Assembly: GCA_900696575.1 (NCBI GenBank) | Contig: CAADHD010000018.1 | Coordinates: 1-64,000, forward strand | From: an uncultured Bacteroidota bacterium | GTDB taxonomy: Bacteria; Bacteroidota; Bacteroidia; AKYH767-A; OLB10 | Length of the DNA stretch: 64,000 nt | Direction: 5' to 3' | Part shown: positions 1-7,977 of the stretch, piece by piece | Position numbering within the stretch: the first letter of the stretch is position 1 | How the letters are laid out: each line of letters begins with the position of its first letter | The notes under the pieces: generated by a model | The model's database searches: none | The model's input: the letters and a program-made list of their open reading frames with translations, nothing else | Told to the model about the DNA's origin: nothing | Position numbers and translations under genes: made by a program

Positions 1-2
1 CA

Positions 3-188
3 GGTGAAATTGAAAAAGCGGAGTTGTATAACCTGCTTGGTGAAAAGGTGATTGCACAACGGGTAACCCGCAGCGAAATCCGCCTAAGCATGAACACTGC
101 CACACTGCCATCCGGCATTTACTTAGTGGCTGTGTATAAAACCAACGGAAAGTGTATGGCGGCAAAGGTGATGGTGCAGAGAGAGTGA
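3..188 (+). CDS. C-terminal end of a type IX-secreted protein (5' truncated)
   Basis: Open from the left edge of the window and ending at TGA 186-188; only the last 61 residues are present. They read as a Por secretion-system (T9SS type A) C-terminal sorting domain: a strand with 'ELYNLLGEKV', the turn 'LPSGIYLVAVY', then a final 'KCMAAKVMVQ' strand, the layout by which Bacteroidota proteins are exported across the outer membrane and anchored or released. The passenger domain lies outside the window, so its function is unknown. A purine-rich GTGAGGAGAGGG tract follows the stop codon. Confidence 0.8.
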   Translation, partial: GEIEKAELYNLLGEKVIAQRVTRSEIRLSMNTATLPSGIYLVAVYKTNGKCMAAKVMVQRE

Positions 189-284
189 GGAGAGGGATAG
201 AACGATGGGGCAACAGAATACAGAAATTTTTAAGGGCGGAAATAAAAAGATGATGACGCTATCTGGTCGCCAATCAGTTCCATC

Positions 285-1469
285 TCATCCTCCGAAAGCA
301 TTCAACCCTGTAACATCCATGCCTGTAATGAGCAAGTGTATATCATGAGTGCCTTCGTAAGTAATTACGCTTTCGAGGTTCATCATGTGCCGCATAATGG
401 GATATTCACCGGTTATGCCCATGCCGCCCAGCATCTGCCTTGCATCGCGGGTTATTTCGAGTGCCATATTTACATTATTTCTTTTGGCCATGGAAATTTG
501 CTGAGGCGTAGCGCGGTTTTCATTTTTTAAAACGCCAAGGCGCCAGGCTAACAACTGGGCTTTGGTAATTTCGGTAATCATTTCGGCTAATTTTTTCTGC
601 TGTAACTGAAAAGCGCCAATAGGTTTGCCGAATTGAATGCGTTCCTTAGAATAACGCAGGGCTGTATCGTAACAATCCATGGCAGCGCCAATAGCTCCCC
701 AGGCAATTCCGTACCGGGCGCTGTTCAGGCAGCCAAGCGGGCCTTTAAGACCTTTTACATTCGGCAGAATGTTCTCTTTAGGAACTTTTACATTATCAAA
801 TACCAGTTCACCCGTAGCGCTGGCCCGAAGGCTCCACTTGCCATGCGTTTCGGGAGTAGAAAATCCTTTCATTCCGCGTTCCACTATCAGCCCTCTTATT
901 ACTCCTTCTTCGTCCTTGGCCCATACCACAGCAATATCAGCAAACGGAGCATTGCTGATCCACATTTTGGAGCCGTTAAGAACAACATGATCTCCTTTAT
1001 CTTTTATGTTTGTAAGCATGCCTCCGGGATTACTGCCAAAGTTGGGTTCTGTTAAGCCGAAACACCCCATCCATTCGCCTGTGGCCAGTTTGGGCAGGTA
1101 TTTTTTTCGCTGTTCATCGCTGCCATAAGTGTAAATGGGATACATAACCAGAGAACTCTGAACCGAAGCCGTACTGCGAATGCCGGAATCACCCCGTTCA
1201 ATTTCCTGCATAATCAATCCATAAGAAATCTGGTCAAGCCCACCGCCTCCGTATTCCTGAGGAATGTATGGCCCAAAGGCTCCTATTTCAGCCAATCCTT
1301 TTATCAGGTGTTTCGGAAACTCAGCCCGCTGAGCATACTCTTCAATAATGGGTGATACTTCGCGCTTTACCCATTCGCGAACACTGTTGCGCACTAATTT
1401 ATGTTCATCAGTAAGCAATTCGTCTATCTGATAATAATCAGGGCTTTGAAACAAATCGGTTTTTGCCAT
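285..1469 (-). CDS. gcdH: Glutaryl-CoA dehydrogenase-type acyl-CoA dehydrogenase
   Basis: 394 aa, full length for the family. FAD enzyme expected to oxidise and decarboxylate glutaryl-CoA to crotonyl-CoA in lysine/tryptophan/hydroxylysine breakdown, passing electrons to ETF. The protein resembles mitochondrial GCDH more than generic acyl-CoA dehydrogenases: 'SVQSSLVMYPI', 'GCFGLTEPNFGSNPGG', 'WSLRASATGEL', 'ARYGIAWG' and the C-terminal 'MNLESVITYEGTHDIH'. Catalytic base by alignment is Glu372 in YEGTHD. ATG at 1467-1469 is supported by a TACATTTG -7 box (1498-1491, minus strand) about 21 nt upstream. It is transcribed alone and divergently from icd. Substrate assignment rests on motif resemblance; another short-branched acyl-CoA substrate is possible. 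Confidence 0.88.
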   Translation of the reverse strand: MAKTDLFQSPDYYQIDELLTDEHKLVRNSVREWVKREVSPIIEEYAQRAEFPKHLIKGLAEIGAFGPYIPQEYGGGGLDQISYGLIMQEIERGDSGIRSTASVQSSLVMYPIYTYGSDEQRKKYLPKLATGEWMGCFGLTEPNFGSNPGGMLTNIKDKGDHVVLNGSKMWISNAPFADIAVVWAKDEEGVIRGLIVERGMKGFSTPETHGKWSLRASATGELVFDNVKVPKENILPNVKGLKGPLGCLNSARYGIAWGAIGAAMDCYDTALRYSKERIQFGKPIGAFQLQQKKLAEMITEITKAQLLAWRLGVLKNENRATPQQISMAKRNNVNMALEITRDARQMLGGMGITGEYPIMRHMMNLESVITYEGTHDIHLLITGMDVTGLNAFGG

Positions 1470-1490
1470 GTGTTGTCATCTTAAAGGCAG

Positions 1491-1498
1491 CAAATGTA
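1491..1498 (-). promoter_or_regulatory. -7 promoter element of gcdH (TAnnTTTG)
   Basis: On the minus strand this reads TACATTTG, an 8/8 match to the Bacteroidota primary-sigma -7 consensus TAnnTTTG, ending 21 nt before the ATG. I see no clear TTG/TTTG -33 element at the usual distance. Confidence 0.5.
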
Positions 1499-1540
1499 TT
1501 TAAAACAAGAGGCGGCCTCTTCTGTCTCGCAAAAATCATG

Positions 1541-1548
1541 TAGGTTTG
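1541..1548 (+). promoter_or_regulatory. -7 promoter element of icd (TAnnTTTG)
   Basis: TAGGTTTG, an 8/8 match to the TAnnTTTG consensus, 30 nt upstream of the icd ATG in the 109-bp divergent gap with gcdH. No convincing -33 element. Confidence 0.45.
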
Positions 1549-1578
1549 TGCTGTACCTGAAATATAAAATCATCCATC

Positions 1579-2895
1579 ATGACTGAACAAAAAATAACCA
1601 TTGCCAATGGTAAACTCAATGTACCCGACCAGCCTGTAATTCCTTTTATTGAAGGAGATGGAACCGGCCCTGATATTTGGGCTGCTTCTGTACGCGTAAT
1701 AGATGCTGCCGTAAAACAGGCCTACAAAGGCAAGCGTAAAATTATATGGAAAGAGGTGCTTGCCGGTGAAAAAGCTTTTAACCAAACAGGCAACTGGCTT
1801 CCCGATGAAACCCTGGCTGCTTTTAAGAATTATCTGGTAGGAATTAAAGGCCCGCTGACAACCCCCGTAGGCGGAGGAATCCGTTCGTTGAATGTTGCCC
1901 TTCGTCAAATGCTTGATCTATTTGTGTGCCTGAGGCCGGTACGCTGGTTTAAGGGGGTGCCGTCTCCGGTAAAAAATCCCGGAGCAGTGGATATGGTTAT
2001 TTTCCGCGAGAACACCGAAGATATTTATGCAGGCATAGAATATCAGGCAGGAACAGCCGATGCGCAGAAGATTCTTGATTTTCTGGCGAAAGAATTTCCC
2101 AAAGCATTTGAAAAAATCCGATTCGGAACAAAAGAAAAATCCAGTGAGTGGCTTAAACAATTAGAAAGCATAGGCGCTCCATCACGTAATGCAGAAGTGA
2201 TGGTAGGTGTAGGCATTAAACCGGTAAGTTACTTAGGAACAGAAAGGCTTGTTCATTCAGCCATCAGCTATGCCGTTAAGCATAAACGTAAGAGCGTAAC
2301 GCTGGTACACAAGGGCAACATTATGAAATTTACCGAGGGCGGATTCCGCGACTGGGGTTATCGTATTGCCAAAGAAATGTTTGGTGCGGTTGAAATTGAT
2401 GGTGGTCCATGGTGTCGCATTCCGGAAGGCAAACCCGGAGCAGGCATTGTGATTAAAGATGCCATTGCCGACATAACGCTTCAGCAGGTGCTTACCCGTC
2501 CCGAAGATTTTGATGTAATTGCAACCCTCAACTTAAACGGTGATTACCTGAGCGATGCTCTTGCTGCACAGGTAGGCGGTATCGGAATTGCACCGGGAGC
2601 CAACATCAACTACATAACAGGCCATGCCATTTTTGAAGCTACGCATGGCACAGCGCCCAAGTATGCAGGGCAGGACAAAGTAAATCCGGGTTCTGTAATT
2701 CTTTCAGGCGCCATGATGCTTGAGTATATGGGATGGCAGGAAGCCGCTGATCTTATCTATAAGGGAATGGAAAGCAGCATTGCTGCCAAACGTGTAACCT
2801 ATGATTTTCACCGGCTGATGGATAATGCTACGCTGTTAAAATGTTCTGAGTTTGGCGATGAAATAATCCGCAATCTCGAACCTGTTACGGCTTGA
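1579..2895 (+). CDS. icd: NADP-dependent isocitrate dehydrogenase
   Basis: 438 aa. TCA-cycle enzyme converting isocitrate to 2-oxoglutarate and CO2. It is the E. coli Icd type rather than the monomeric or eukaryotic type: N-terminal '[14 protein letters not shown]', substrate loop '[13 protein letters not shown]' with Ser103 at the position phosphorylated by AceK in E. coli, '[14 protein letters not shown]', and the C-terminal '[19 protein letters not shown]' nucleotide-binding segment. Length and motifs are intact. The ATG start follows a TAGGTTTG -7 box. Only 24 bp separate it from the downstream GH3-family gene on the same strand, so the two may be cotranscribed, though nothing known links their functions. 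Confidence 0.95.
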   Translation: MTEQKITIANGKLNVPDQPVIPFIEGDGTGPDIWAASVRVIDAAVKQAYKGKRKIIWKEVLAGEKAFNQTGNWLPDETLAAFKNYLVGIKGPLTTPVGGGIRSLNVALRQMLDLFVCLRPVRWFKGVPSPVKNPGAVDMVIFRENTEDIYAGIEYQAGTADAQKILDFLAKEFPKAFEKIRFGTKEKSSEWLKQLESIGAPSRNAEVMVGVGIKPVSYLGTERLVHSAISYAVKHKRKSVTLVHKGNIMKFTEGGFRDWGYRIAKEMFGAVEIDGGPWCRIPEGKPGAGIVIKDAIADITLQQVLTRPEDFDVIATLNLNGDYLSDALAAQVGGIGIAPGANINYITGHAIFEATHGTAPKYAGQDKVNPGSVILSGAMMLEYMGWQEAADLIYKGMESSIAAKRVTYDFHRLMDNATLLKCSEFGDEIIRNLEPVTA

Positions 2896-2919
2896 TGATT
2901 TTCACAATCCGATTTAGAG

Positions 2920-4458
2920 ATGCCGGTACTCGGTAATATCATCAAAAAGGGGATAGGGCTGCGGCATAAAATGCAGCTTATCAGGCGTACACCTGAGAAA
3001 ATGCAGAAACGCGAGCTGCGAAAACTGCTCCGCAAAGCACAGATGACACTTTTTGGAGAGACTTACCGTTTTCAGGAAATAGCAGGCAGCACCAACATGA
3101 TTAACAAATTCAAACTGATGGTTCCGGTGCACGATTACAACTCCATCTTCTCACGCTGGTGGAATAAATGCCTGCACGAAGAAGAGAATGTCTGCTGGCC
3201 CGGTAAAGTGAAATACTTTGCTCTTAGTTCGGGAACCAGCGAATCGTCCAGTAAGCACATTCCCGTAACGCGCGAAATGGTGAAGGCCATTCAGAAAACT
3301 TCCATCAGGCAAATTATCAGTCTGGCCAATTATGATATTGATAAAAAAATTTTTGAAAAAGGAATTCTGATGCTGGGAGGGAGTACGCATCTGAATCAAA
3401 ACGGCAGTTATTTCGAAGGCGACCTGAGCGGTATAACGGCCAGCCAGATTCCATTCTGGTTTCAGCATTTTTATAAACCCGGAAGAAACATCTCGCGCAA
3501 AAAAGACTGGAATGAAAAACTGGATGAGATAGTTTTAAAAGCCCGCGACTGGGATATCGGGGTAATTGTAGGCGTACCGGCATGGCTTCAGTTGCTTCTG
3601 GAAAAGGTGATTGCCCATTATCATGTAAAACACATACATGAAATATGGCCTAATCTTTCCATTTACTGTCATGGCGGAGTTTCGTTCGAGCCCTACCGTA
3701 AAAGTTTTGATGCCTTGCTTGGCAAGCCGCTTATTTATATTGAAACCTATTTAGCCTCTGAAGGGTTTATTGCATATCAGGCAGAACCCGAATCCAACCT
3801 GCGTTTAGTTCTTGATAACGGAATCTTTTTTGAATTCATCCCCTTTAACCAGGAGAATTTTAATGCAGACGGAGATCTTATCCGCAAGCCACGCACCCTT
3901 ACGGTGGGTGAGGTAGATGAGCAAACCGAATATGCCATTCTTCTTTCTACCTGTGCCGGGGCATGGCGCTACCTGATTGGCGACACGATAAAGTTTACGA
4001 ACAAAGAAAAATGTGAAATCATCATTACCGGACGAACCCGCCATTTTCTTTCCCTGTGCGGTGAACATCTTTCGGTGGATAACATGAATAAGGCTATTGA
4101 AATGGTTTCGGAAGAATTGGATATTAATATAAATGAGTTTACCGTTTCCGGAATAAAATACCAGAACCTGTTTGCCCATAAGTGGTTTGTAGGAACGGAT
4201 GTGCCGGTAAATTCAGAACAACTGAAAATCCTGATTGATGAGAAGCTGAAAATCCTGAATGATGACTACCGGGTGGAGCGTACTTCAGCATTAAAAGAAG
4301 TAATAGTTGAGGTTATTCCACAACAGTATTTTTATGATTATCTGGAGTCAAAAGGCAAACTGGGAGCACAGAATAAATTTCCGCGGGTTATGAAACAGCA
4401 GCAAACCGAAGAGTGGGAAAAATTTATCAGTAAACGCAGGTCAGAAGCCATGATATAA
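2920..4458 (+). CDS. GH3 auxin-responsive promoter family protein (acyl-adenylate-forming)
   Basis: 512 aa, near the usual GH3-family length. GH3 proteins are ANL-superfamily enzymes that adenylate a carboxylic acid; plant members conjugate jasmonate or auxin to amino acids, while the substrates of the Bacteroidota homologues are unknown to me. The sequence shows the ATP-binding motif 'SSGTSESSSK' (residues 103-112), an N-terminal basic segment, the mid-domain 'GVPAWLQLLLEKV', 'ETYLASEGFIAYQ', and the carboxylate/ATP region 'YRLIGD'-like 'WRYLIGDTIKFT' followed by 'GRTRHFLSLCGEHLS'. It lies directly downstream of icd. Family membership is clear; the reaction and product are not. Confidence 0.85.
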   Translation: MPVLGNIIKKGIGLRHKMQLIRRTPEKMQKRELRKLLRKAQMTLFGETYRFQEIAGSTNMINKFKLMVPVHDYNSIFSRWWNKCLHEEENVCWPGKVKYFALSSGTSESSSKHIPVTREMVKAIQKTSIRQIISLANYDIDKKIFEKGILMLGGSTHLNQNGSYFEGDLSGITASQIPFWFQHFYKPGRNISRKKDWNEKLDEIVLKARDWDIGVIVGVPAWLQLLLEKVIAHYHVKHIHEIWPNLSIYCHGGVSFEPYRKSFDALLGKPLIYIETYLASEGFIAYQAEPESNLRLVLDNGIFFEFIPFNQENFNADGDLIRKPRTLTVGEVDEQTEYAILLSTCAGAWRYLIGDTIKFTNKEKCEIIITGRTRHFLSLCGEHLSVDNMNKAIEMVSEELDININEFTVSGIKYQNLFAHKWFVGTDVPVNSEQLKILIDEKLKILNDDYRVERTSALKEVIVEVIPQQYFYDYLESKGKLGAQNKFPRVMKQQQTEEWEKFISKRRSEAMI

Positions 4459-4496
4459 TTTTTTTTGAATACGCTACTGTAATGCCCTATTCGTTT

Positions 4497-4523
4497 CACT
4501 CCTCACCAAGCACTCCTCACCAA
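4497..4523. repeat. Two-copy 13-nt direct repeat in a pyrimidine-rich spacer
   Basis: CACTCCTCACCAA occurs at 4497-4509 and again at 4511-4523, a 14-bp period, within a pyrimidine-rich spacer (about 4495-4567) ahead of the LysE-family gene. The complementary flavour, GTGAGGAG, also appears just after the first gene at 185-192. It is not part of any gene. Confidence 0.6.
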
Positions 4524-4567
4524 TTTTTATTACCTCTTCCTTTACACCTCTCAACTCTACCCTCCAT

Positions 4568-5191
4568 ATGCAGGATGCTATTCTGAAAGGTATTGCGCTC
4601 GGGTTAGTCATTGCTATCATGATTGGTCCGGTGTTTTTTTTTATCCTTAATACCAGCATCAAAAAAGGATTTTCTTCTGCGGCACTGGCCGCTTTCGGAG
4701 TGATGCTGAGCGATGCATTTTTTATTGCACTGGCTTATTTCGGAAGCTCGGTACTGCTTTACCTTAACGAACATCAGCAAACAGCATCCATAACCGGAGG
4801 AATGGTAATTGCGGCTTATGGAACTATTCTTATTATCCGCGAAGCGCGGGTAAGCGCTCGCTCGCTCGAATTGCCCGAAGAAAAATCAAAACCTGCTGCG
4901 TATGTCCTCAAGGGGTTTTTACTTAACTCCATTAATCCTTCCGTATTGCTTTTCTGGATGGTGGTTGCAGGAACCATCCCTGTTAAAGAACAATACAGCC
5001 AGACTGAAACCATTACCTTTTATGCCTGCACACTCATTACCATTCTCTCTACCGATTTTCTGAAAGCCTGGAGCGCCACACGACTTCGGAATATCGTAAC
5101 CGCAAAATTTCTCATCTGGATGAACCGTATTGCCGGCAGTGTATTGATTATTTATGGAATTAGCATGGTGTTGAAGGCTCTGAGAGGATAA
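4568..5191 (+). CDS. LysE family translocator (amino acid/small metabolite exporter)
   Basis: 207 aa inner-membrane protein with about six hydrophobic segments. The N-terminus 'GIALGLVIAIMIGPVFFFIL' carries the G-x-x-x-GP pattern typical of LysE/RhtB exporters, followed by a cytoplasmic loop (about residues 95-115, charged) and a second half beginning 'FLLNSINPSVLLFWMVV', matching the family's conserved 'NPxxxxFW' motif. Such proteins export amino acids or related metabolites with proton exchange; the substrate cannot be read from sequence. Transcribed alone after a 109-bp pyrimidine-rich spacer and convergent with the SDR gene. Confidence 0.82.
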   Translation: MQDAILKGIALGLVIAIMIGPVFFFILNTSIKKGFSSAALAAFGVMLSDAFFIALAYFGSSVLLYLNEHQQTASITGGMVIAAYGTILIIREARVSARSLELPEEKSKPAAYVLKGFLLNSINPSVLLFWMVVAGTIPVKEQYSQTETITFYACTLITILSTDFLKAWSATRLRNIVTAKFLIWMNRIAGSVLIIYGISMVLKALRG

Positions 5192-5226
5192 TTTCCACCC
5201 GATGTCCTGCAATCTCCTTGCCTTCT

Positions 5227-6030
5227 TTAAAAAGGCGCCCCGGGTTCCCGTTTCAGGTTTTTGTAAATGATAGTATCAAGCCATGACGGGAAAAACTTTT
5301 TCAGCCACACGGTAAGTTTTCCTTCTGTTGTCAGTACAATTTCTCGTTTGCGCTTGATCACGGCATCATAAATTCTATCCGCTACCATTTCTGCTTTCAT
5401 CAATTTCCCTTCTTCCCGAGGCGATTCGCCCTGAATGGTTCCGTCTTTCGATAATGCCATGTTTCTGATGTTGCTTTCTGTAAATCCCGGACAAACCGTA
5501 AGCACATGCAAGCCGGTGTTAAGGTTTTCAATACGCAGCGATTCGAGAAATCCTTCCAAAGCAAACTTCGATGCCGAATAGCCGGTTCTTCCCGGCAAGC
5601 CCGCCTTTCCGGCTATGGACGAAATGCCGGCCACCGTACCCTTATTCTTCAGCAGATAAGGCAAGGCAAATTTCGTACAGTAAACCGCTCCCCAGAAGTT
5701 GGTGTTCATCAGCTGCTTCAGCACAGCCAATTCCGTTTCGCTGAAAGCCGCCCTCATACTAATTCCCGCATTGTTAATCAGTACATCCATCCTCCCGAAT
5801 TTTCTGATGGTTTCTTCCGTCAGTCTTCTGCAATCATCTTCCTTTCCAACATCCACTGCAACCGGCAACACCTCTGTATTAATTTTTTTTATTTCCTCAG
5901 CAGACTTGATAAGCCTTTCTTCATCCCGTCCGCTTATCGCCACATTAAAGCCCATCCGTGCAAACTTCATTGCACAGGCTTTCCCGATGCCTGAACTTCC
6001 TCCTGTAATTACAACCGTTTTTTTATTCAT
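5227..6030 (-). CDS. Short-chain dehydrogenase/reductase (classical SDR)
   Basis: 267 aa NAD(P)H-dependent oxidoreductase. Cofactor motif TGGSSGIG at residues 9-16, NNAG at 86-89, catalytic Ser138, Tyr151 and Lys155 (YSASK), then 'CPGFTESNIRN'. A basic residue after the glycine motif ('SGRDEERL') favours NADP(H). The C-terminal tail (about 215-267) is longer and basic ('GKLTVWLKKFFPSWLD'), resembling SDRs that act on lipidic substrates at the membrane (DHRS7-like); that is inference. Its ATG overlaps the stop of mlaF by 4 nt, so it is the last gene of an mlaE-mlaF-SDR operon, which also suggests a lipid connection. Confidence 0.88.
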   Translation of the reverse strand: MNKKTVVITGGSSGIGKACAMKFARMGFNVAISGRDEERLIKSAEEIKKINTEVLPVAVDVGKEDDCRRLTEETIRKFGRMDVLINNAGISMRAAFSETELAVLKQLMNTNFWGAVYCTKFALPYLLKNKGTVAGISSIAGKAGLPGRTGYSASKFALEGFLESLRIENLNTGLHVLTVCPGFTESNIRNMALSKDGTIQGESPREEGKLMKAEMVADRIYDAVIKRKREIVLTTEGKLTVWLKKFFPSWLDTIIYKNLKREPGAPF

Positions 6031-6785
6031 GACTGAGCCTGCTGGCGGAAGGCACGCATCATCTTACTTGCAAACACAAATTCTTCCAGTTCTTTAATAT
6101 CGCTTTTTATCAATTCTGCTGCCGAGCCTTCAAACCATTTCTTGCCTTTATAAATGAAAATAATTTTTTCTCCGGTTTCCACTACCGTATTCATATCGTG
6201 TGTGTTAACGATGGTGGTCATTTTAAACTCTTCCGTAATCTCTTCAATCAGCCGGTCAATTACCAGAGAAGTTTTAGGGTCAAGCCCGCTGTTCGGCTCA
6301 TCGCAGAAGAGATACTTAGGCTGGTTCGCTATTGCACGGGCAATAGCCACACGCTTTTTCATTCCACCGCTTATTTCTGCAGGATACAAATGGCCTACAT
6401 TCACTAAGTTAACCCTGTTCAGACAAAACTCAACCCTGTCAACACGTTCCTTGTAACTCATTTTCGAAAACATACTTAGCGGAAACATCACGTTCTGCTT
6501 TACCGTCATCGAGTCAAACAAAGCTCCACCCTGAAACAGCATACCTATTTCCTGCTGTATAGGTTTGCGCTCTTTATGGCTTAAAGCCGTAAAACTTTGT
6601 CCGTCATAAATCACTTCTCCCTCATCAGGCTCAAATAATCCTACCAGGCATTTCATCAGCACCGTTTTTCCAGAGCCGCTGGCGCCAATAATCAGGTTTA
6701 CTTTGCCCGGCTCAAACGAGCAGGTAATATCCTCAAGCACCGTATTGCTTCCAAACCGTTTGGTGATGCTTCTTCCTTCTATCAT
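6027..6785 (-). CDS. mlaF: ABC transporter ATP-binding protein, MlaF-like (lipid transport)
   Basis: 252 aa ATPase of an MlaFE-type phospholipid ABC transporter. Walker A GASGSGKT at 34-41, signature 'ISGGMKKRVAIARA' (the ISGGM variant is typical of MlaF rather than LSGGQ), Walker B plus 'FCDEPNSGLDP', and an H-loop 'VNTHDMNTVVETG'. It overlaps the permease gene upstream and the SDR gene downstream by 4 nt each. The substrate-binding MlaD is not adjacent, so it must be encoded elsewhere if the system is complete. Expected role: moving phospholipids between inner and outer membrane to keep outer-membrane asymmetry. Confidence 0.9.
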   Translation of the reverse strand: MIEGRSITKRFGSNTVLEDITCSFEPGKVNLIIGASGSGKTVLMKCLVGLFEPDEGEVIYDGQSFTALSHKERKPIQQEIGMLFQGGALFDSMTVKQNVMFPLSMFSKMSYKERVDRVEFCLNRVNLVNVGHLYPAEISGGMKKRVAIARAIANQPKYLFCDEPNSGLDPKTSLVIDRLIEEITEEFKMTTIVNTHDMNTVVETGEKIIFIYKGKKWFEGSAAELIKSDIKELEEFVFASKMMRAFRQQAQS

Positions 6786-7522
6786 ACCAGCAGCAATTGA
6801 GTACAGATATAATCAAACAACAGAATCAAAATGTTGCTGAACACTACGGCACGTGTGCTTGCCTTGCCTACTTCGAGTGCTCCACCGCGCGTAAAATATC
6901 CCTGATAAGAAGCTACGCTCGTAATAATGAATGCAAAAACCACCGTTTTTATCAATGCAAAAGTTACATTAAAAGTAACAAACGAATCCTGCAATCCTTT
7001 CAGATAGTCGGCCGAAGGGCAGGCTCCTGTCATATCACCGGCAAGCCATCCGCCTAATATCCCAACAAACATGCTGATGAGTACAATAAAAGGAAGGATT
7101 AAAACCGCAGCCACTACCTTAGGAAGAACCAGAAAACTTGATGAATTAATTCCCATTATTTCCAGCGCATCTATCTGCTCGGTTACCCGCATGGTGCCTA
7201 TCTCCGAGGCTATACTGGAACCTATCTTCCCGGCCAGCACCATCATGATTACCGTAGGCGAAAACTCAAGGATGATACTATCGCGCGCCACTATTCCGAT
7301 AGCCGAAAGCGGCACCAGGGGGTTCACTATGTTATAGGCGCTCTGTATCGTAATGACCGCCCCCATAAAAGCCGAATTAACCGCCACAATGCCCAGCGAC
7401 CCGAACCCCATGGCATCCATCTCCAGAAAAATCTGCCTCATATAAATACGGAACCGTTCGGGCTTCTGCACCAGCCTCGCCATAAAAATCCAGTATTGCC
7501 CTATCGAAAAAATGTACCTCAT
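6782..7522 (-). CDS. mlaE: ABC transporter permease, MlaE family
   Basis: 246 aa with the start chosen here (ATG 7522-7520); an upstream ATG at 7627 would give 281 aa. I prefer the shorter form because it begins 'MRYIFSIGQYWIFMARL' as MlaE homologues do, matches the usual length of about 245-260 aa, and is preceded by a TACTTTTA -7-like box (7540-7533) that would lie inside the longer frame. Features: an amphipathic N-terminal interfacial helix, 'GSLGIVAVNSAFMGAV', the family motif 'LGKIGSSIASEIGTMRVTEQIDAL' region (about residues 120-150) and several membrane spans. It forms the membrane channel with MlaF. Confidence 0.87.
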   Translation of the reverse strand: MRYIFSIGQYWIFMARLVQKPERFRIYMRQIFLEMDAMGFGSLGIVAVNSAFMGAVITIQSAYNIVNPLVPLSAIGIVARDSIILEFSPTVIMMVLAGKIGSSIASEIGTMRVTEQIDALEIMGINSSSFLVLPKVVAAVLILPFIVLISMFVGILGGWLAGDMTGACPSADYLKGLQDSFVTFNVTFALIKTVVFAFIITSVASYQGYFTRGGALEVGKASTRAVVFSNILILLFDYICTQLLLV

Positions 7523-7627
7523 TTTCGGGGGATAAAAGTAGGGAATGGAAGGAAGTGAGAGCACCGGAAAGCTATCTCTGTAGCAATGTTGGTGTTTTTG
7601 CAGGAGGCAGGCGAGTATGTCTTTCAC

Positions 7628-7977
7628 TCCTTGCTTCCGGCTATTCTCAATTGTTCCGTAAATCCCGCAATGAAACCTGCGGGAACTGACACACGGTGCT
7701 TTAAGGAAACCTCTAAAGCGCTAAAAAAGTTACTGTATGTTGAATTGCAGTAGGTAGTTGCAGCGTTTGATGGCTTTTTTATACGTTGAGCAATTTGTGA
7801 TGTAGGCTTAAGTTCTTTTTAAAAGCAAAAATCAATTTGTTATTAATTTTTTTAAGGATGAATATGCGATGATTAAAAAACTTTTCAGCGATACTGTGTT
7901 TTCCTTTTGGCAGATGGCTGATTTTGCGAAATGCCCCTGGCACCTTTATACAGGCTTATCGCGTATGGCAGATACAG
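7628..7977. other. Intergenic region, no gene recognised
   Basis: 350 bp between the longest mlaE frame and the stop of the Na/Pi symporter gene, AT-rich with several T tracts. It has a 6-bp inverted repeat CCCGCA/TGCGGG (7664-7669 and 7678-7683) with an 8-nt loop but no adjoining T-run, so I do not call it a terminator. I see no supported ORF, tRNA or conserved RNA. Confidence 0.5.

Noticed and set aside
7664-7683. CCCGCA/TGCGGG inverted repeat as a terminator
   Set aside because: No T-run on either strand and a short 6-bp stem.
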